A stretch of DNA of 64,000 bases, from assembly GCA_023548195.1 (NCBI GenBank), contig JAJHZJ010000496.1, forward strand, positions 12,119,070 through 12,183,069. The letters run 5' to 3'. A program made the translations under genes and the position numbers. The notes beneath the pieces are model-generated. The model made no database searches. It was not told the origin of the DNA and saw only the letters and a program-made list of their open reading frames with translations. Of the stretch, positions 52,785-63,458 are shown piece by piece (the first letter of the stretch is position 1; each line of letters opens with the position of its first letter). The DNA comes from Bettongia penicillata ogilbyi. Its lineage: Eukaryota > Chordata > Mammalia > Diprotodontia > Potoroidae.

Positions 52785-53528
52785 ATATCAGACCTCTATT
52801 TGGAGACAGAAAGGCAGAGGAGACAGAGGAAGAGATGAACATCCCAGGGTGGGAGGATTTTTGTTCCTCCCTAGAAAGAGAATGGGCTAAAGGCAAAGTG
52901 AAAATGGAACCAAGGTTACATAAGGGAAAACCCAGAGACTTAGAAAGATGTTTTCAGGGAATAACAAGGGAACTAGGTAAAGAAATGGCAAGACTATGAA
53001 GGAGAGGCTGGGCCTTGCTAAACTCTGAATGGAAGGACTCGAGCCCCAGAAGATGGCTGGAGACTTGTGAGCCAGGGCAGAAAAAGCCATTTGTGTCTCG
53101 AATTGTATGTAAATATGGATATGGGCTGCAGAAGGAGAAGGCTCAGATGGAAAGGGAGCTGACTGCTTTGCAGGAGAGACTTTTTGTCCTGCAGCATTAG
53201 GGCTGTCAGGAGAGGAAGCTATAGAGTTTCAGGTAGAAGAGAGGTCTGTTGTTGGTTTGTCTCACAGGAGGCAAAAAGTTAATAATAGGAAAGTAAATGC
53301 AGTCCTTGCACAGGCTGGGCTTGATTCGGGAGCCTAAACACGGGCCAGGAGGTTGTGTGGCAGGAGAATGAAACAAGTGAGGAGGCTGAGGTTGGGCCAG
53401 TATTAAGAAGGAAGCATTGGAATCAGGGGACCCCACAGTGTTTAGGGAGATAATTAAGGATTTTGCTCAGCAGCAGGTCCCAGATGTTTTGAGTTAGTTC
53501 ACCCAGGAGATGGGAGAATCATTGGTTC
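52785..53528 (+). pseudogene. Decayed retroviral leader/gag region
   Basis: Downstream of the motif lies about 740 bp with purine-rich, Glu/Lys-rich broken frames. The 128-codon frame at 52613-52999 starts inside the LTR and is not a natural gene. A later piece (53015-53200) has charged, coiled-coil-like sequence before a stop, as in some gag N-termini. No major homology region, zinc knuckle, protease or polymerase motif is visible. Assignment to gag is by position only. Confidence 0.4.
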
Positions 53529-54571
53529 TGTTAGAAACACTCTTGACATTAAAAAGGTATCAAGGAAAATTTATTACAGCAGAGTTCAGGAGAATTGAAC
53601 ACTTTAGCCAAAGCAGGCCCCCACCCTCTTTTCAGGAGGAAGCACGGAGTACAGAAAAAGCCAGATGAGCCATATACCATTACTCCAAAACAGATCCTCC
53701 TACCAGGAGACAGATTTGTGTGGGGAAAACAACTTAAATTAATTACTCAGAGGCCTCTCAAAGTGATGACAGAAAGTTTATTTATTTGATTCTTGAGAAG
53801 TGGGACAATTCCTACACCAGTTCACCTGGAGCAGGAAAAGCCGAAGACAAAGAAAAAGCAGTGATTTATATAGACCCTAATTCAAGTCCCTCCTTCCCAA
53901 ATGACCATTATCCTCATTAGCTGAGAATATGATCTTACATTCTAGAGGTGAAATCTAACCAATTCCTTTTGAAATGAAGACATCGAAGAATTGTGTAAGT
54001 TTCATCCAATCATTGAGACCCTAATGTACTACACAGTTTTATATCCTTATATGGAATTATTCCACTCTAAAAATATTGTAACCTTGAGCCTCTTGGTCTT
54101 ACTTCACCCCTGGGAGAAGAATTACAATCTGAGAAGTCTTCACTAAATCTATTCCACTCAGATTGGTTCCTTTTCCATTAGGTCACCATCTTCTCTACAT
54201 GCCCATTATGTAACCAGCCTTGGTGTGATTCACCTCTCCCAAACATGCTTTAACATAGGACCCATGATCAAAAAATGAAGGGATAATTTTATGCAGGGTG
54301 TGTCTGCTTATATGCATGAGGTTCATTAAGCAAGCACAGTGAAGAAAAGCCTTCTCCAGGTTATTCTCGATCACTTTTTCTGACTGGTTCAGGTCAGTTT
54401 TAGGCCTGGACCTTCTTATCAAAAATTTTGTGACTTTTTGAAAGCCATTGCTGGTCTTCTGATTGGTTGAGTTCACATGTAGTCTGTTGGCTTTTTAAAT
54501 TATCTAGCTTATTCTCAATGACTTCATCAACTAGTAACTTCTGTGTAAACTTAACTTTTTGCTCTCACTCA
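53529..54571 (-). mobile_element. LTR family A copy, interrupted
   Basis: The halves 53529-53716 and 54165-54571 match the solo LTR at 27287-27880: 'AAATTTATTACAGCAGAGTT', 'CCAAAGCAGGCCCCCACC', 'CCATTAGGTCACCATCTTCT' and 'CATGAGGTTCATTAAGCAAG'. It is split by a family B LTR. Confidence 0.85.
53717..54160 (-). mobile_element. Solo LTR family B, nested in family A
   Basis: A 444 bp LTR starting TGTGTGGGG and ending CCACTCA, with a 4 bp target duplication 'GATT' (53713-53716 and 54161-54164). Its insertion splits the family A LTR at the exact place where the 27.3 kb copy reads through. Minus-strand AATAAA lies at about 53775. Confidence 0.9.
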
Positions 54572-54609
54572 TGGTAACTTGGATGGTGAGAATTAGTGAA
54601 AAAGAGAGG

Positions 54610-54612
<3 letters not shown>

Positions 54613-54662
<50 letters not shown>
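54613..54662. repeat. (GA)n microsatellite
   Basis: A pure GA run of about 50 bp inside the retroviral mosaic. Confidence 0.97.
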
Positions 54663-54665
<3 letters not shown>

Positions 54666-55353
54666 ATGGCCAGTGGATTCAGCATCACAGTCAATGGTCA
54701 AGAAAAGAGTTGTTTTCGAAGAATAGATGGCATTGCAACTAATGAACTATATAAAATGTATCAAGGAAAGAGGCTTGATTTTAGACTGAGTAGGGAGATA
54801 GGAGCCCCTCCTGTATCATTTTGAAACATTGTATCCAGGTTCATCACAGCTTCAGGGAGAATGGGGGGGTAGGCCAGGCCCCAGCTCAGATTAAAGGTGG
54901 AGTATTGCCAGCCAGAGTGATGACCCCAAAGATTTCAAATTGGAAAACAGTAAACAATAGTGAATGAGGCTATGATGATGGGTTCATTGACTCCAGAAAC
55001 ATGGCTGATTCTATTCCTCCCCTGCTTCTGGTGATTGTCTCCTTGTTTCTTTTTGGCTTTTTGTTTTTTCACCTTGTTTGTCAGATTTGTTTTCTGCAGG
55101 CTTAATACCATGCACCTGCAGATGCCTGATCACTTCAGCCAGATGTCACCCCCATCATCCATGACTGTGTTGTGTCATCTCTGGACCTGAAGTCAACCAA
55201 ACTACAGATGCCAACTAGAGAACTGATCTCTCAAATGGGACCTATTGGAGCAGGGACAGCTCTACATCCAATCTCAGCAGGAAGTAGCTATGGAAGAAGA
55301 GATCTTTACCTTTTACCCCAAGATTTTGGGCTCCATTTTTTGGAGGGGGGAAA
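54663..55353 (+). pseudogene. Retroviral 3' internal remnant with membrane segment and PPT
   Basis: A short frame at 55001-55105 encodes a strongly hydrophobic stretch of about 25 residues (Leu/Phe/Val-rich), as in the membrane anchor of retroviral envelope proteins. It is followed about 240 bp later by a polypurine tract at 55342-55353 directly before TG. This order (anchor, PPT, LTR start) is typical of the 3' end of a provirus. The rest of the frame is broken. No entry-competent gene exists here. Confidence 0.45.
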
Positions 55354-55933
55354 TGATGGAGTGCTTGTGCTCAAACCCCACTCTAAGATATTATTTTATG
55401 TGCTCATTTTATGTGATTTCTGTTATATTTGTGTGGGATGGCTTGGTTCTCTCAAAGTGATGACAGAAAGTTTATTTATTCAGTTCTTGAGAAGCGGGAC
55501 AATTCCTGTACCAGTTCACCTGGAGCAGAAAAAGCTGAAGACAAAGAAAAGGCTGTGATATATATAGACCCTAACTCAAGTCCCACCCCCCTTCCCCACT
55601 GACCATTATCCTCATTAGCTGAAAATATGATCTTACATTCTAGAGGTGAAATCTAACCAAGTCCTTTTGAAATGAAGACATCAAAGAATTATGTAAGTTT
55701 TATCCAATCTTTGAGACCCTAATGTGCTACACAGTTTTATATCCTTATATGGAATTATTCTACTCTAAAAATATTGTAACCTTGAGCCTCTCAGTCTTAC
55801 CTCACTCCTGGGAGAAGAATTACAATCTGAGAAGTCTTCACTAAACCTATTCCACTCATATTGTTGTAAAGTTCTGTTGACACCAGTTGCCCCACTGACC
55901 TATGTAATGAATATGAAAGACCTTGGGGTTGAG
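55354..55933 (+). mobile_element. Truncated 3' LTR remnant, split by family B LTR
   Basis: After the PPT an LTR-like start 'TGATGGAGTGCTTGTGCTC' runs to 55429. It is interrupted by a family B LTR (55430-55858) and continues at 55863-55933 until the family C LTR begins. Its sequence differs from families A-C. Confidence 0.4.
55430..55858 (-). mobile_element. Solo LTR family B, second copy
   Basis: A 429 bp LTR, TGTGTGGGA... to ...CCACTCA, with a 4 bp target duplication 'TATT' (55426-55429 and 55859-55862). It is strongly similar to 53717-54160 from 'TCTCAAAGTGATGACAGAAA' onward. Confidence 0.9.
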
Positions 55934-56400
55934 TGTAATGGTAATTGGAATTGGAAAATCTTTCCTATTCATTAATAGATCCATTAAGTCACATGAAGCC
56001 TATGGTAGGAGGAGTTTCCTGAATGGGTGGAGCAGGAAGAGGCAGAGCTAGGGCAGAGATGAAAGGAAGTTAGTCTTGAAAACAGTCAGAGCCAGGAAGA
56101 ATACAGCCTCCTGGGTAGCATGAATGATTTTGTGATTGTTTATGATTTTATTTAAGAGAGCCTGCTTGGGATGAGTGTAATGGATCTGGTTTGTGGGAAG
56201 TCTAGCAGGGGGAAAAGACTTGGGGATGCTCTTGTCCTCTCCATTGTTATTGTGTATAGATTTTTGTTGCTGTAATGGATGTGGGTCTGAATAAATGTTT
56301 TGGTTCTGCCTTCCATGAGTCTGTGGTATTTCATGATTCTGACTTGTGTCGTGATATTCATGGCTGCCATGGGCACTGTGGATATTGCATTGGCGCTGCA
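55934..56400 (+). mobile_element. LTR family C
   Basis: A 467 bp LTR from 'TGTAATGGTAATTGG' to 'TTGGCGCTGCA', with AATAAA at 56290-56295. It may be the 3' partner of 52346-52758. The flanks TGAG/TGGG, however, differ by only one base and would also fit a solo LTR with a 4 bp duplication. Confidence 0.85.
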
Positions 56401-56865
56401 TGGGGTTGTCTCGATCATTATATTGCTAATAGCTGTTATTCAGTTATTCATCATACAGTATTGCTGTAATTATATACAATGTTCTCCTGGTTCTACTCAC
56501 TTCACTTTGCATCCTTTCATGTAAGTTGTTCCAATTTTTTTTAATCATCCTGCTTATCATTTATTATAGCACAATAATATTCCCTTACAATCATGTATTG
56601 TACTTGTTCAACCATTCCCCATATGATAGGCATCCCTTTAATTTCCAATTCTTAGGCACCACAAAAAGAGCTGCTATAAACATTTTTGAACAAGTTCTTT
56701 TCCCATTCTTTTTTTTTGTCGCTTCAGGATACAGATCTATTAATGGTGTTGGTGGATCAAAGGGTATGCATAGTTTTATAGCCCTTTGGGTATAGTTCCT
56801 AATTGCTCTCCAGAACGTCTGGATCAGTTCACAACTCCAATAATGCATTAGGGTCCCTCAAACTA
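56401..56865 (-). mobile_element. L1 3' UTR, minus
   Basis: 'ATACAATGTTCTCCTGGTTC', 'TACTCACTTCACTTTGCATC', 'CAACCATTCCCCATATGATA' and 'AAAAGAGCTGCTATAAACAT' are the antisense marsupial L1 3' end. Confidence 0.85.
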
Positions 56866-57550
56866 GGACCTTTTCAGTGGGGTCTAGGGTGCCACAAAAT
56901 AGCTCAGTATTCAGCACTCACAATAGTCAACAAACACTCCGGCACCTGTATTGTATATGCCAGACACTGATAAATGCTAGAGATGCAAAAAGAGATAAAA
57001 GATAGTCTATAATCTCAGCAAGATAATAGCCTTATGGGGGAGACAGCAAGCAAACAATATGTAAAAATGCGGGAAGGCACTAGAATTAAAATGGATTAGG
57101 GAAGGCTTCCTGTAGAAGATAGGATTTTAGTTGGGACTTAAAGGAAGCCAGGTTGATCAGGAGTCAGAGATGAAGGATGGCATTCCAGGCATGTGGGATA
57201 GCCAGAGAAAATGCCAAGAGCCAACAAATGGAGGTCGATATCACAGGATCCAAGTGGCAGCATGCAGAATATGAGAAGACTGGAAAGGTAGGAGAGGGCT
57301 AAGTTATGGAGTGCTTTGAATGCCAAATAGAGCATTTTGTGTTTGATCCTGAAGGAAATAAGGAATCATTGCTGTTTAAACCAAAGAGTTTCCAGATGAG
57401 GGCTCCCCACATGGTAAAGTATATATGAAATGTATGAAAAATGGTTATAGGATTTGACAATGTTTAATGTAGAGCAAAGAAGACCAGGTTGGGGTGGGGA
57501 AAGGCATGACATGATTAGACCTGAATTTTAGGAAAATTACTTTGGTAGCA

Positions 57551-57996
57551 TGAGAAACAAATGAAAGAATTCTACTTCCACTGGGTTAACACTACTCCAG
57601 GGTGACTGGTTCTAACCAGAGCTGTGACCCAGCAGAACCAGGCTTCTGATCAAGTAAAAGGTCAAAAGCTTGTGTGCATGCTTAATGAGCTGTTTAATAG
57701 TACCCAATACACCCCAGGGCAGAGCAAACTAATTTAAATGCACATGCGATGGATGACAAGAAAGGGGGAACATGTCAAGGAAAAGAACATGGAAGAGGTA
57801 GTTCGGGAAGTTGTGCTTAGCCAATGGGAAACAAGGGGGGAAATTTAAATCAAGAACAGGAAATAGCTTTGTATTAGCTTTAGCAAGTGTGCTCCTTTAG
57901 GGAGTTACCCATTCACAAGGAATGTAAAATAAAATAAGAGCTTTTCTGGCTTCAACAACGAGTATTGTTCTTTCTGGAGCAAGCACACTCCTCACA
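57551..57996 (+). mobile_element. Solo LTR family F in L2
   Basis: A 446 bp LTR from 'TGAGAAACAAATG' to 'CTCCTCACA', with AATAAA near 57931 and U5-like 'GTATTGTTCTTTCTGG'. The flanks GTAGCA (57545-57550) and GTAGCT (57997-58002) are a 6 bp target duplication with one mismatch, and the L2 reads through without it. Six bases fits class II (beta-type) integrases. Confidence 0.85.
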
Positions 57997-58157
57997 GTAG
58001 CTGAATGGAGGATGGACTGGAGTGAGTAGAGACCCACCACTGGGCTGTTGCACTAATCCAGGTGTGAGATGCTGAAGGTTTGCACCAGGTGGTGACATTG
58101 TCAGAGGAGAGAAAGGGGTATGTTGGGAAAATGTGTCAGAGGTGAAATAGGCATACA

Positions 58158-58520
58158 TTAGCAGTGAATTGAATATAAGGGGTGAGAGGTGGTAAGGAGT
58201 CCAGGATAATTCCTAGATTGTAAACCTGAGAGATGGAGAGGAGTGTTGTCCTCCACACAATAGGAAGGTGGGGGAAAGATAAGGCATTCAGTTTTGGAGA
58301 TATTGGGTATAAAATATCTACTGGATACCAATGTTTGAAATATCTGAAAAGCAGCTGGAGATGGGTCAGAAGAGAGTTGGGGATAGAATAAGTAGATCTG
58401 AGAATTAGCAGCATAGAAATGGGGATTAAATCCATGGGAACTAATAAAATCACCAAGTGAAACAGCATAGAGAAAGCAGAGAACAAGGTCAAAGACAGAA
58501 CCCTGCAGGACACCAGTCAT
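58158..58520 (-). pseudogene. L2 reverse transcriptase remnant
   Basis: The minus-strand frame keeps the L2 RT palm order: 'QGSV' (fingers/palm), then 'SLGDFISSHGFNPHFYAANS', where the catalytic YADD has become YAAN, then 'KTECLIFPPPS'. Loss of both aspartates and the missing flanks show a dead copy. It is a vestige of an ancient LINE. Confidence 0.8.
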
Positions 58521-58689
58521 GTACCATCTGGAAGATCATCCAGCAAAGCAGATAGAGAAGGAGTGCTCATATAGGTAGGAGGAGAGCCAGGAGAAAGTAG
58601 TTACCTGCTGGATCTGCTTCCAACTTTTCTGGACTTCAACACCTTGACTCCCAGTGGGTGCATACCCTCCCCCCTATTGTCCTGCTCTT

Positions 58690-58815
58690 TTTTGGGTATT
58701 GTTTTCCCCATTTAGAATGTAAACTCCTTAAGGGAGCTTACTGGTTTCTTTATATTAGTATTTCCAGTACTCACTTAACAAGTACTTAATAAATGCTCAT
58801 TGCCTCCCCTTTATA
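58690..58815 (+). repeat. L2 3' end, sense
   Basis: 'TTAGAATGTAAACTCCTTAA' and 'CAAGTACTTAATAAATGCTC' mark the L2 terminus. Confidence 0.75.
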
Positions 58816-59455
58816 CTTCTCTTAGATCTTAAGTGAGTGCACAGTCAATCCAAGGGAAGCTTATATATCTTAATTCACCACCATAAGAGGCCAGTGTTTT
58901 AGGTCTTATTGTGTAACTCTTCTCATCAAATCTTTGACTATATTAAACATATGCGAACAAAACCTCTGTTAGTGAAGTTCATCGCAACATTATTCTTTGC
59001 AGCATTACTGATCAAATGTTCTGTGTTTTTGAAGGTAATGGAGCTTAAGATGATCCTGTTCTTTTGAACGTAAGCAATGAACTCTCTATGTTGGAAATCT
59101 TGCACACGGTAATAATGGCACCAAGATCAATGCCAACTATGAGTCCCTTGGATATAGTTGCTGGGTCCCAGTTGTTGCTAACCAATGCTGAGTTACCAGA
59201 ACTGCTGCTGCCAAGTAAGGAGCATATGGATTTACTAAGATTAGTTGGTACAGAGCACCCACCCTTCCAGGAAAACAAAAAAAAATAAAATAAAATAAAA
59301 CCCTGGGGTACACACATAGTATCAATGAGAAAAGCAAGTTCAAATTTTAGTGTAATGATAATAAGGGACAATGTAGGGAACATGTGTGACAAAAAGGTAT
59401 CCTAGTACTGTGTGTACTTTCTCACTTCAGAAAGCTCTTATGAAGCTTCCTTTGC
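58816..59455. other. Unclassified
   Basis: No gene and no named repeat. (AAAAT)n lies at 59277-59302. Confidence 0.35.
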
Positions 59456-60443
59456 ATTGATTGTGCACTCAGTGCAGCCTCTGAAGCTGAGATACAACAA
59501 AGTATGGATCAATTCTCTGCTACCTGTGCTAATTTTGGTCTAATAATTAACACCAAGAAAACACAGGTGCTCCATCAGCCACCACCACACCATCCATACG
59601 TGGAACCATCGGTTACAACAAATGGCGAAGTTTTGAATGCTGTGGGTAAGTTCACTTACCTTGGCAGTGTACTTTCCAGGGATGTACACATTGACAATGA
59701 GACTGATGCATGCATTGCCAGAGCTACCTCAGTGTTTGGGAGGCTCCAAAAAAAGGTTTGTGAAAAAAGAGGTATTAGACTGACTACCAAACTGAAGGCC
59801 TACAGAGCTGTTGTGCTGACCTCATTGTTGTATGCCTGTGAAACGTGGACAGTCTACCAGCACCATGCCAGGAAACGGAATCACTTCCATTTGAACTGTC
59901 TTAGGAAGATTCTGAAGATCACCTGGCAGGATAAGGTACCAGACACTGAAGTCCTTGCTTGAGCTGAACTGCCAAGCATTCAGATTCAGAGAGCACAACC
60001 CAGATGGGCTGGCCACATGGTTCGGAGGCAAACTATACACTTGCCAAAAAGACTATTTTATGGAGAACTCACATGGGGCAGGTGATCACATGATGGTCAG
60101 AAGATGCAATACAAGGACACTCTCAAGGTCTCTCACAAGAAATTTGGATTTGACTGTACTACATGGGAGACACTGGCACAGAACCGCTCAGCATGGCATG
60201 CCCACATCAGAAGGGGTGCTATACTCTATGAGTAAAGCAGAATTAAGGCAGCACAAAGTAAATGCAGGATGCGCAAATTAGTAGTATCCACCCCAAATAT
60301 ACATACGGACTATCTGTGCGCAACCTGTGGTAGAGCATTCTGAGCTCGTATTGGTCTGATCAGCCACAGTCATACACACTGAAACTTCATTTTGTCATTG
60401 TGATGTCATTTTGGTCCTCTTCAAAAATGAAGGACAACAACCC
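59456..60443 (+). mobile_element. RTE-clade LINE, 5'-truncated
   Basis: The sense 3' end of an RTE (BovB-like) LINE. It begins just after the catalytic FADD box ('DCALSAASEAEIQQSM') and ends 'ATGAAGGACAACAACCC' without poly(A), as usual for RTE. The final bases resemble the SINE tail at 21100-21145. RTE LINEs encode endonuclease and reverse transcriptase and mobilise tRNA-derived SINEs in trans. Confidence 0.85.
59504..60160 (+). pseudogene. RTE reverse transcriptase C-terminal pseudogene
   Basis: The frame 59504-59962 gives RT thumb/C-terminal residues in RTE order: 'NFGLIINTKKTQVL', 'FTYLGSVLSRDVHIDNETDA', 'TKLKAYRAVVLTSLLYACET' and 'LRKILKITWQDKVPDTEVLA'. After a stop the homology shifts frame ('RWAGHMV', 'PKRLFYGEL', about 60000-60085). 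Truncation before the catalytic site and the frameshifts make it non-functional. Confidence 0.88.
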
Positions 60444-61327
60444 TACACAGCTCTCACTCCTGCGGGGTTCACTCAGTTGGGATCTCAGGATCTGCTCCTT
60501 TCTTAAGTCTAGAGCTGACACTTTTCTCCACCAGGAAAGATCACGTTCCCTTAAGCTATCTCTTTCCTCTGGTGATTCTCTTTCCCTATTCATCCATCCT
60601 CCCTAGTATCTTTCTGTTCCCAACCGGATGTTGTTTCTACAACTGGACCATTCTCTCTGATGATATTATCAAATGGAAAGAGAGAAAATCCTTCTCATCT
60701 TGGCCCCTATGATTGATCCCTTCTCAGTCTCCTTGTTTTCCTTTCCAGAATCCTGGGTTTTGGCTACTTCTGGCTCCAGCTCCTGAAATGACAAACTCTG
60801 TCCCCTGTATTATTAATACTGTTGAGATTCCTATATAGTCCCCAGGGGCAAGGCCAAAACACCTGAATACTAAATTATATCTTTCTTTTAAGACCCCATC
60901 AGAGAACTTCACAGCTCATAAAGGAATAACAGGTTATAGACATATTTATTCATTAAAAGTTTCGCTGACTGACCATACTTGTACTTAACATCTTGTGATT
61001 ATATTCTGGGTCTTTTGTAACTACAATAATTGAAAGTAGGGAGTAGGGAATGATGGTAGAATTCTTTGCCTTGTGGTTTACTAAATTACTTCAATTCAAA
61101 AGAAGATTGGCAAAAAATTTCCAAAATATAGTTCATGATTAAGAAATTAGAGACCAAAGTCTTACTGATTCCTGAGAAACTTCATTCTTACACATCAGAA
61201 ATGTGTTCATCAAGAAGAGTCAGAAGGTACTACCTTTTATGAGCATGAAATAACAGGAGAATAAATGAAATTGACTCTATCTTAACAAGACAGTGTAGCT
61301 AGGTGTATAGTAAGCACCCCAACATAC
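60444..61327. other. Unclassified
   Basis: No gene and no named repeat. ORFs of 60-70 codons lack motifs. Confidence 0.35.
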
Positions 61328-61858
61328 ACAGGGGGGCTGCTATCAGAGGTTCTTAGACATGCATTCATAAAAGGAAAGCAATTTTCAAAGGGTTAACAAT
61401 CACTTTAATCAAGCACATGTATTATTCCTTTAACCAAGTACATATATCATTCAGTTAGTTCAGGGAGTAAGCACCCTGAATTTCAAAGAAAGTACAGAGA
61501 AATCAAAAGATCAATAGACATGGCTTCCTCTTCCTGATCGTAATTCAACAGGCACGTACTGCTGTCTGACCAGTTACCAGAGAGGGAAGCATGACATCTG
61601 GGTTCTCAAAACCAGGGGGCTCCTTACCAGCTTCCCAGGGTCCTCATCTGGCACTCAAATCTTCTTACCAAAACTAAGCCCCAAAGTAAAACCTCACCCT
61701 CAGAGTATTTATACTATTTTTAGAGCCAGAGGGCATCCCAACCCTTGAGAACCAGTATCTTATTAACAAAAGCTATGGATGTTCCTACAAATCTTCCCTA
61801 ATCAAGCTTCTCACAATGAGCAGGCCCATCAATGGGTGGGAAAGATCTTTAATCACAT
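61328..61858 (-). mobile_element. LTR family E, minus copy
   Basis: Read on the minus strand it shows 'GATTAAAGATCTTTCCC', a TATA-like 'AGTATAAATACTC', 'CCAGATGAGGACCCTG', 'CTCTCTGGTAACTGGTCAGA' and 'CAGCAGTACG'. The same ordered blocks occur on the plus strand at 63583-64000. Borders are approximate. Confidence 0.7.
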
Positions 61859-62039
61859 TAAAATAATTAACAATATAAATACATATATTGTTTCTAGTTA
61901 AATAAACTCTTGTTTCTGTACTTTAGTCTTGTAAAGACTCTTGATTAATAAAGAAAAGATTTAATTCCAGGCATTTGATTATACCAAAACAAAAACAGCA
62001 AAAGATTCTATTTCTATTGCCATCACTGTCACAGTGGGT

Positions 62040-62285
62040 AGAGAACACTACCCAGCCTAGAGTCAGGAAGACTCATCTTTCTAAGTTCAAATCCAGCCTC
62101 AGACACTTACTGGCTGTGTGACCCTGGGAAAGTCACTTGACCCTGTTTTCTTCAGTTTCCTCATCTGTAAAATGAGCTGGAGTAGGAAATGGCAAACCAG
62201 TGCAGTGTGTTTGCCAGGAAAATCAAATGGGGTCATGAAAAGTTGGACACGACTGAAAAATGACTGAACGACAAAAACAAATTAT
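62040..62285 (+). repeat. MAR1-like CORE-SINE, full length
   Basis: The best forward copy in the window: head 'GTGGGTAGAGAACACTACCC', B-box region 'AAGTTCAAATCCAGCCTC', core 'ACTGGCTGTGTGACCCTGGG', and tail 'GGACACGACTGAAAAATGAC' + 'TGAACGACAAAAACAAA'. Confidence 0.95.
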
Positions 62286-62559
62286 CTTAAGAAATGACTA
62301 ATCACTGAAATGAGAGTCATTTCAGAGTCAATAAGCTGGGTTCAGTTAAATTACTAACTGGTCAGAGAAAAATACAAATTCAAAAGTTAATTCGGAGAAT
62401 ATGTAAAGATTTTAAAAAAAGACATTGCATGTAACAATAATAGCTCTAACCTGGTATATTTGTTGCTATTAAAAATTGGAAATGGAAACAAAAAACAGAT
62501 ACTATCAAAATTTCTTAAAGGAGCTTAAGTGATGTAATTAAAATATAACAATAGCCAAT

Positions 62560-62720
62560 CTTTTCAAACTATTTTAAAATTTACAAAACACTTCATCTAC
62601 TTTCTCATGTGAGTTTTGGAACTTTATTGTGAGGTAGGTAATACAGGTATTGTTCCCCATTTTACAGATTAAGAAACTGAGTCTGGGAGGTTATGACCTG
62701 CCTACATTGAGTTCATTTCA
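62560..62720 (-). repeat. MIR SINE, minus
   Basis: 'CATTTTACAGATTAAGAAAC' and 'GTGAGGTAGGTAATACAGGT' mark the reverse core and tail. Confidence 0.75.
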
Positions 62721-62789
62721 ACAAGTGCTTTTTAAAACGCCTTTTGTTTTTGCATCACATTCATTTTCAAATATGTCCCTTCTGAAAGG

Positions 62790-62945
62790 CAATGTGTCAT
62801 AGTGAGCAAAAAACTGCCCTTGAAGTTAAAAAAACCTAACTCTGAATCCTGCCTCAGACTATGATGACTGTGATCCTAGGCAAGTCATTTCACTTCTCAA
62901 TGTCCCAGGTAACCCTCTAAGACTCTAAATTTTAAACCTACATTG
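62790..62945 (+). repeat. MIR3-like SINE
   Basis: 'GAATCCTGCCTCAGACTATG', 'CCTAGGCAAGTCATTTCACT' and the tail 'GTAACCCTCTAAGACTCTAA'. Confidence 0.7.
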
Positions 62946-63008
62946 GGTGAAAGGAGTCTCCCCATCTGGGAGTTGCCTACACAAGTCTAATAATTACATC
63001 TCCCTCTC

Positions 63009-63458
63009 TGTAGAGTCAATGCAATATTCACAGCACCCATGGTAGCCATGAATATCATGGTACAATTCAGAATCACTAAATACCACAAACTCTCCACATG
63101 GAAGGCAGAAGAAAAACATTTATTCAGACCTACATCCATCACAGCAACAAAAATCTATACACAATAACCGTGCAGAGGACAACAGCATCCCCAAGCCTTC
63201 CCCCTGCCAGGCTTCCCACAAACCAGGTCCATTACACTCATCACAAGCAGACTCACCTAAACAAACTCATAATCACAAATCACTCACACTACTTAGGGTC
63301 CTGCATGCTCCTACTCTGGCTGCTTTCAAGACTAACTTTCCCTAGCTCTGCCTCTTCCTGGTCCTCCCATTCAGCAAACTCCTCCCACCACAGGCTCTAT
63401 GTGACTTAATGGTCATTTAATGAATAGGAAAGATTTTCCAGTTCAAATTACCATTACT
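63009..63458 (-). mobile_element. LTR family C, minus, solo
   Basis: A 450 bp reverse copy: 'AATGCAATATTCACAGCACC', 'AAAACATTTATTCAGACC' (minus AATAAA at about 63118), 'GCTTCCCACAAACCAGGTCC' and 'AAAGATTTTCCAGTTCAAAT'. Possible TCTC flanks on both sides suggest a 4 bp duplication if the terminal A has been lost. Confidence 0.85.

Larger units (their letters stand above)
56915..58570 (-). mobile_element. L2 LINE, minus, split by a solo LTR
   Basis: Antisense L2 from the 3' end ('CAGACACTGATAAATGCTAG') through 'AGGCTTCCTGTAGAAGATAG', 'TTTGATCCTGAAGGAAATAA' and 'GACCTGAATTTTAGGAAAAT', interrupted by an LTR at 57551-57996. It continues 'GAATGGAGGATGGACTGGAG' to 'CCTGCAGGACACCAGTCATG'. It is the longest L2 piece in the window. 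Confidence 0.9.

Noticed and set aside
52613..52999. 128-codon frame across the LTR end
   Set aside because: It begins inside the LTR and runs over the primer-binding-site-like motif, so it cannot be a natural gag start.
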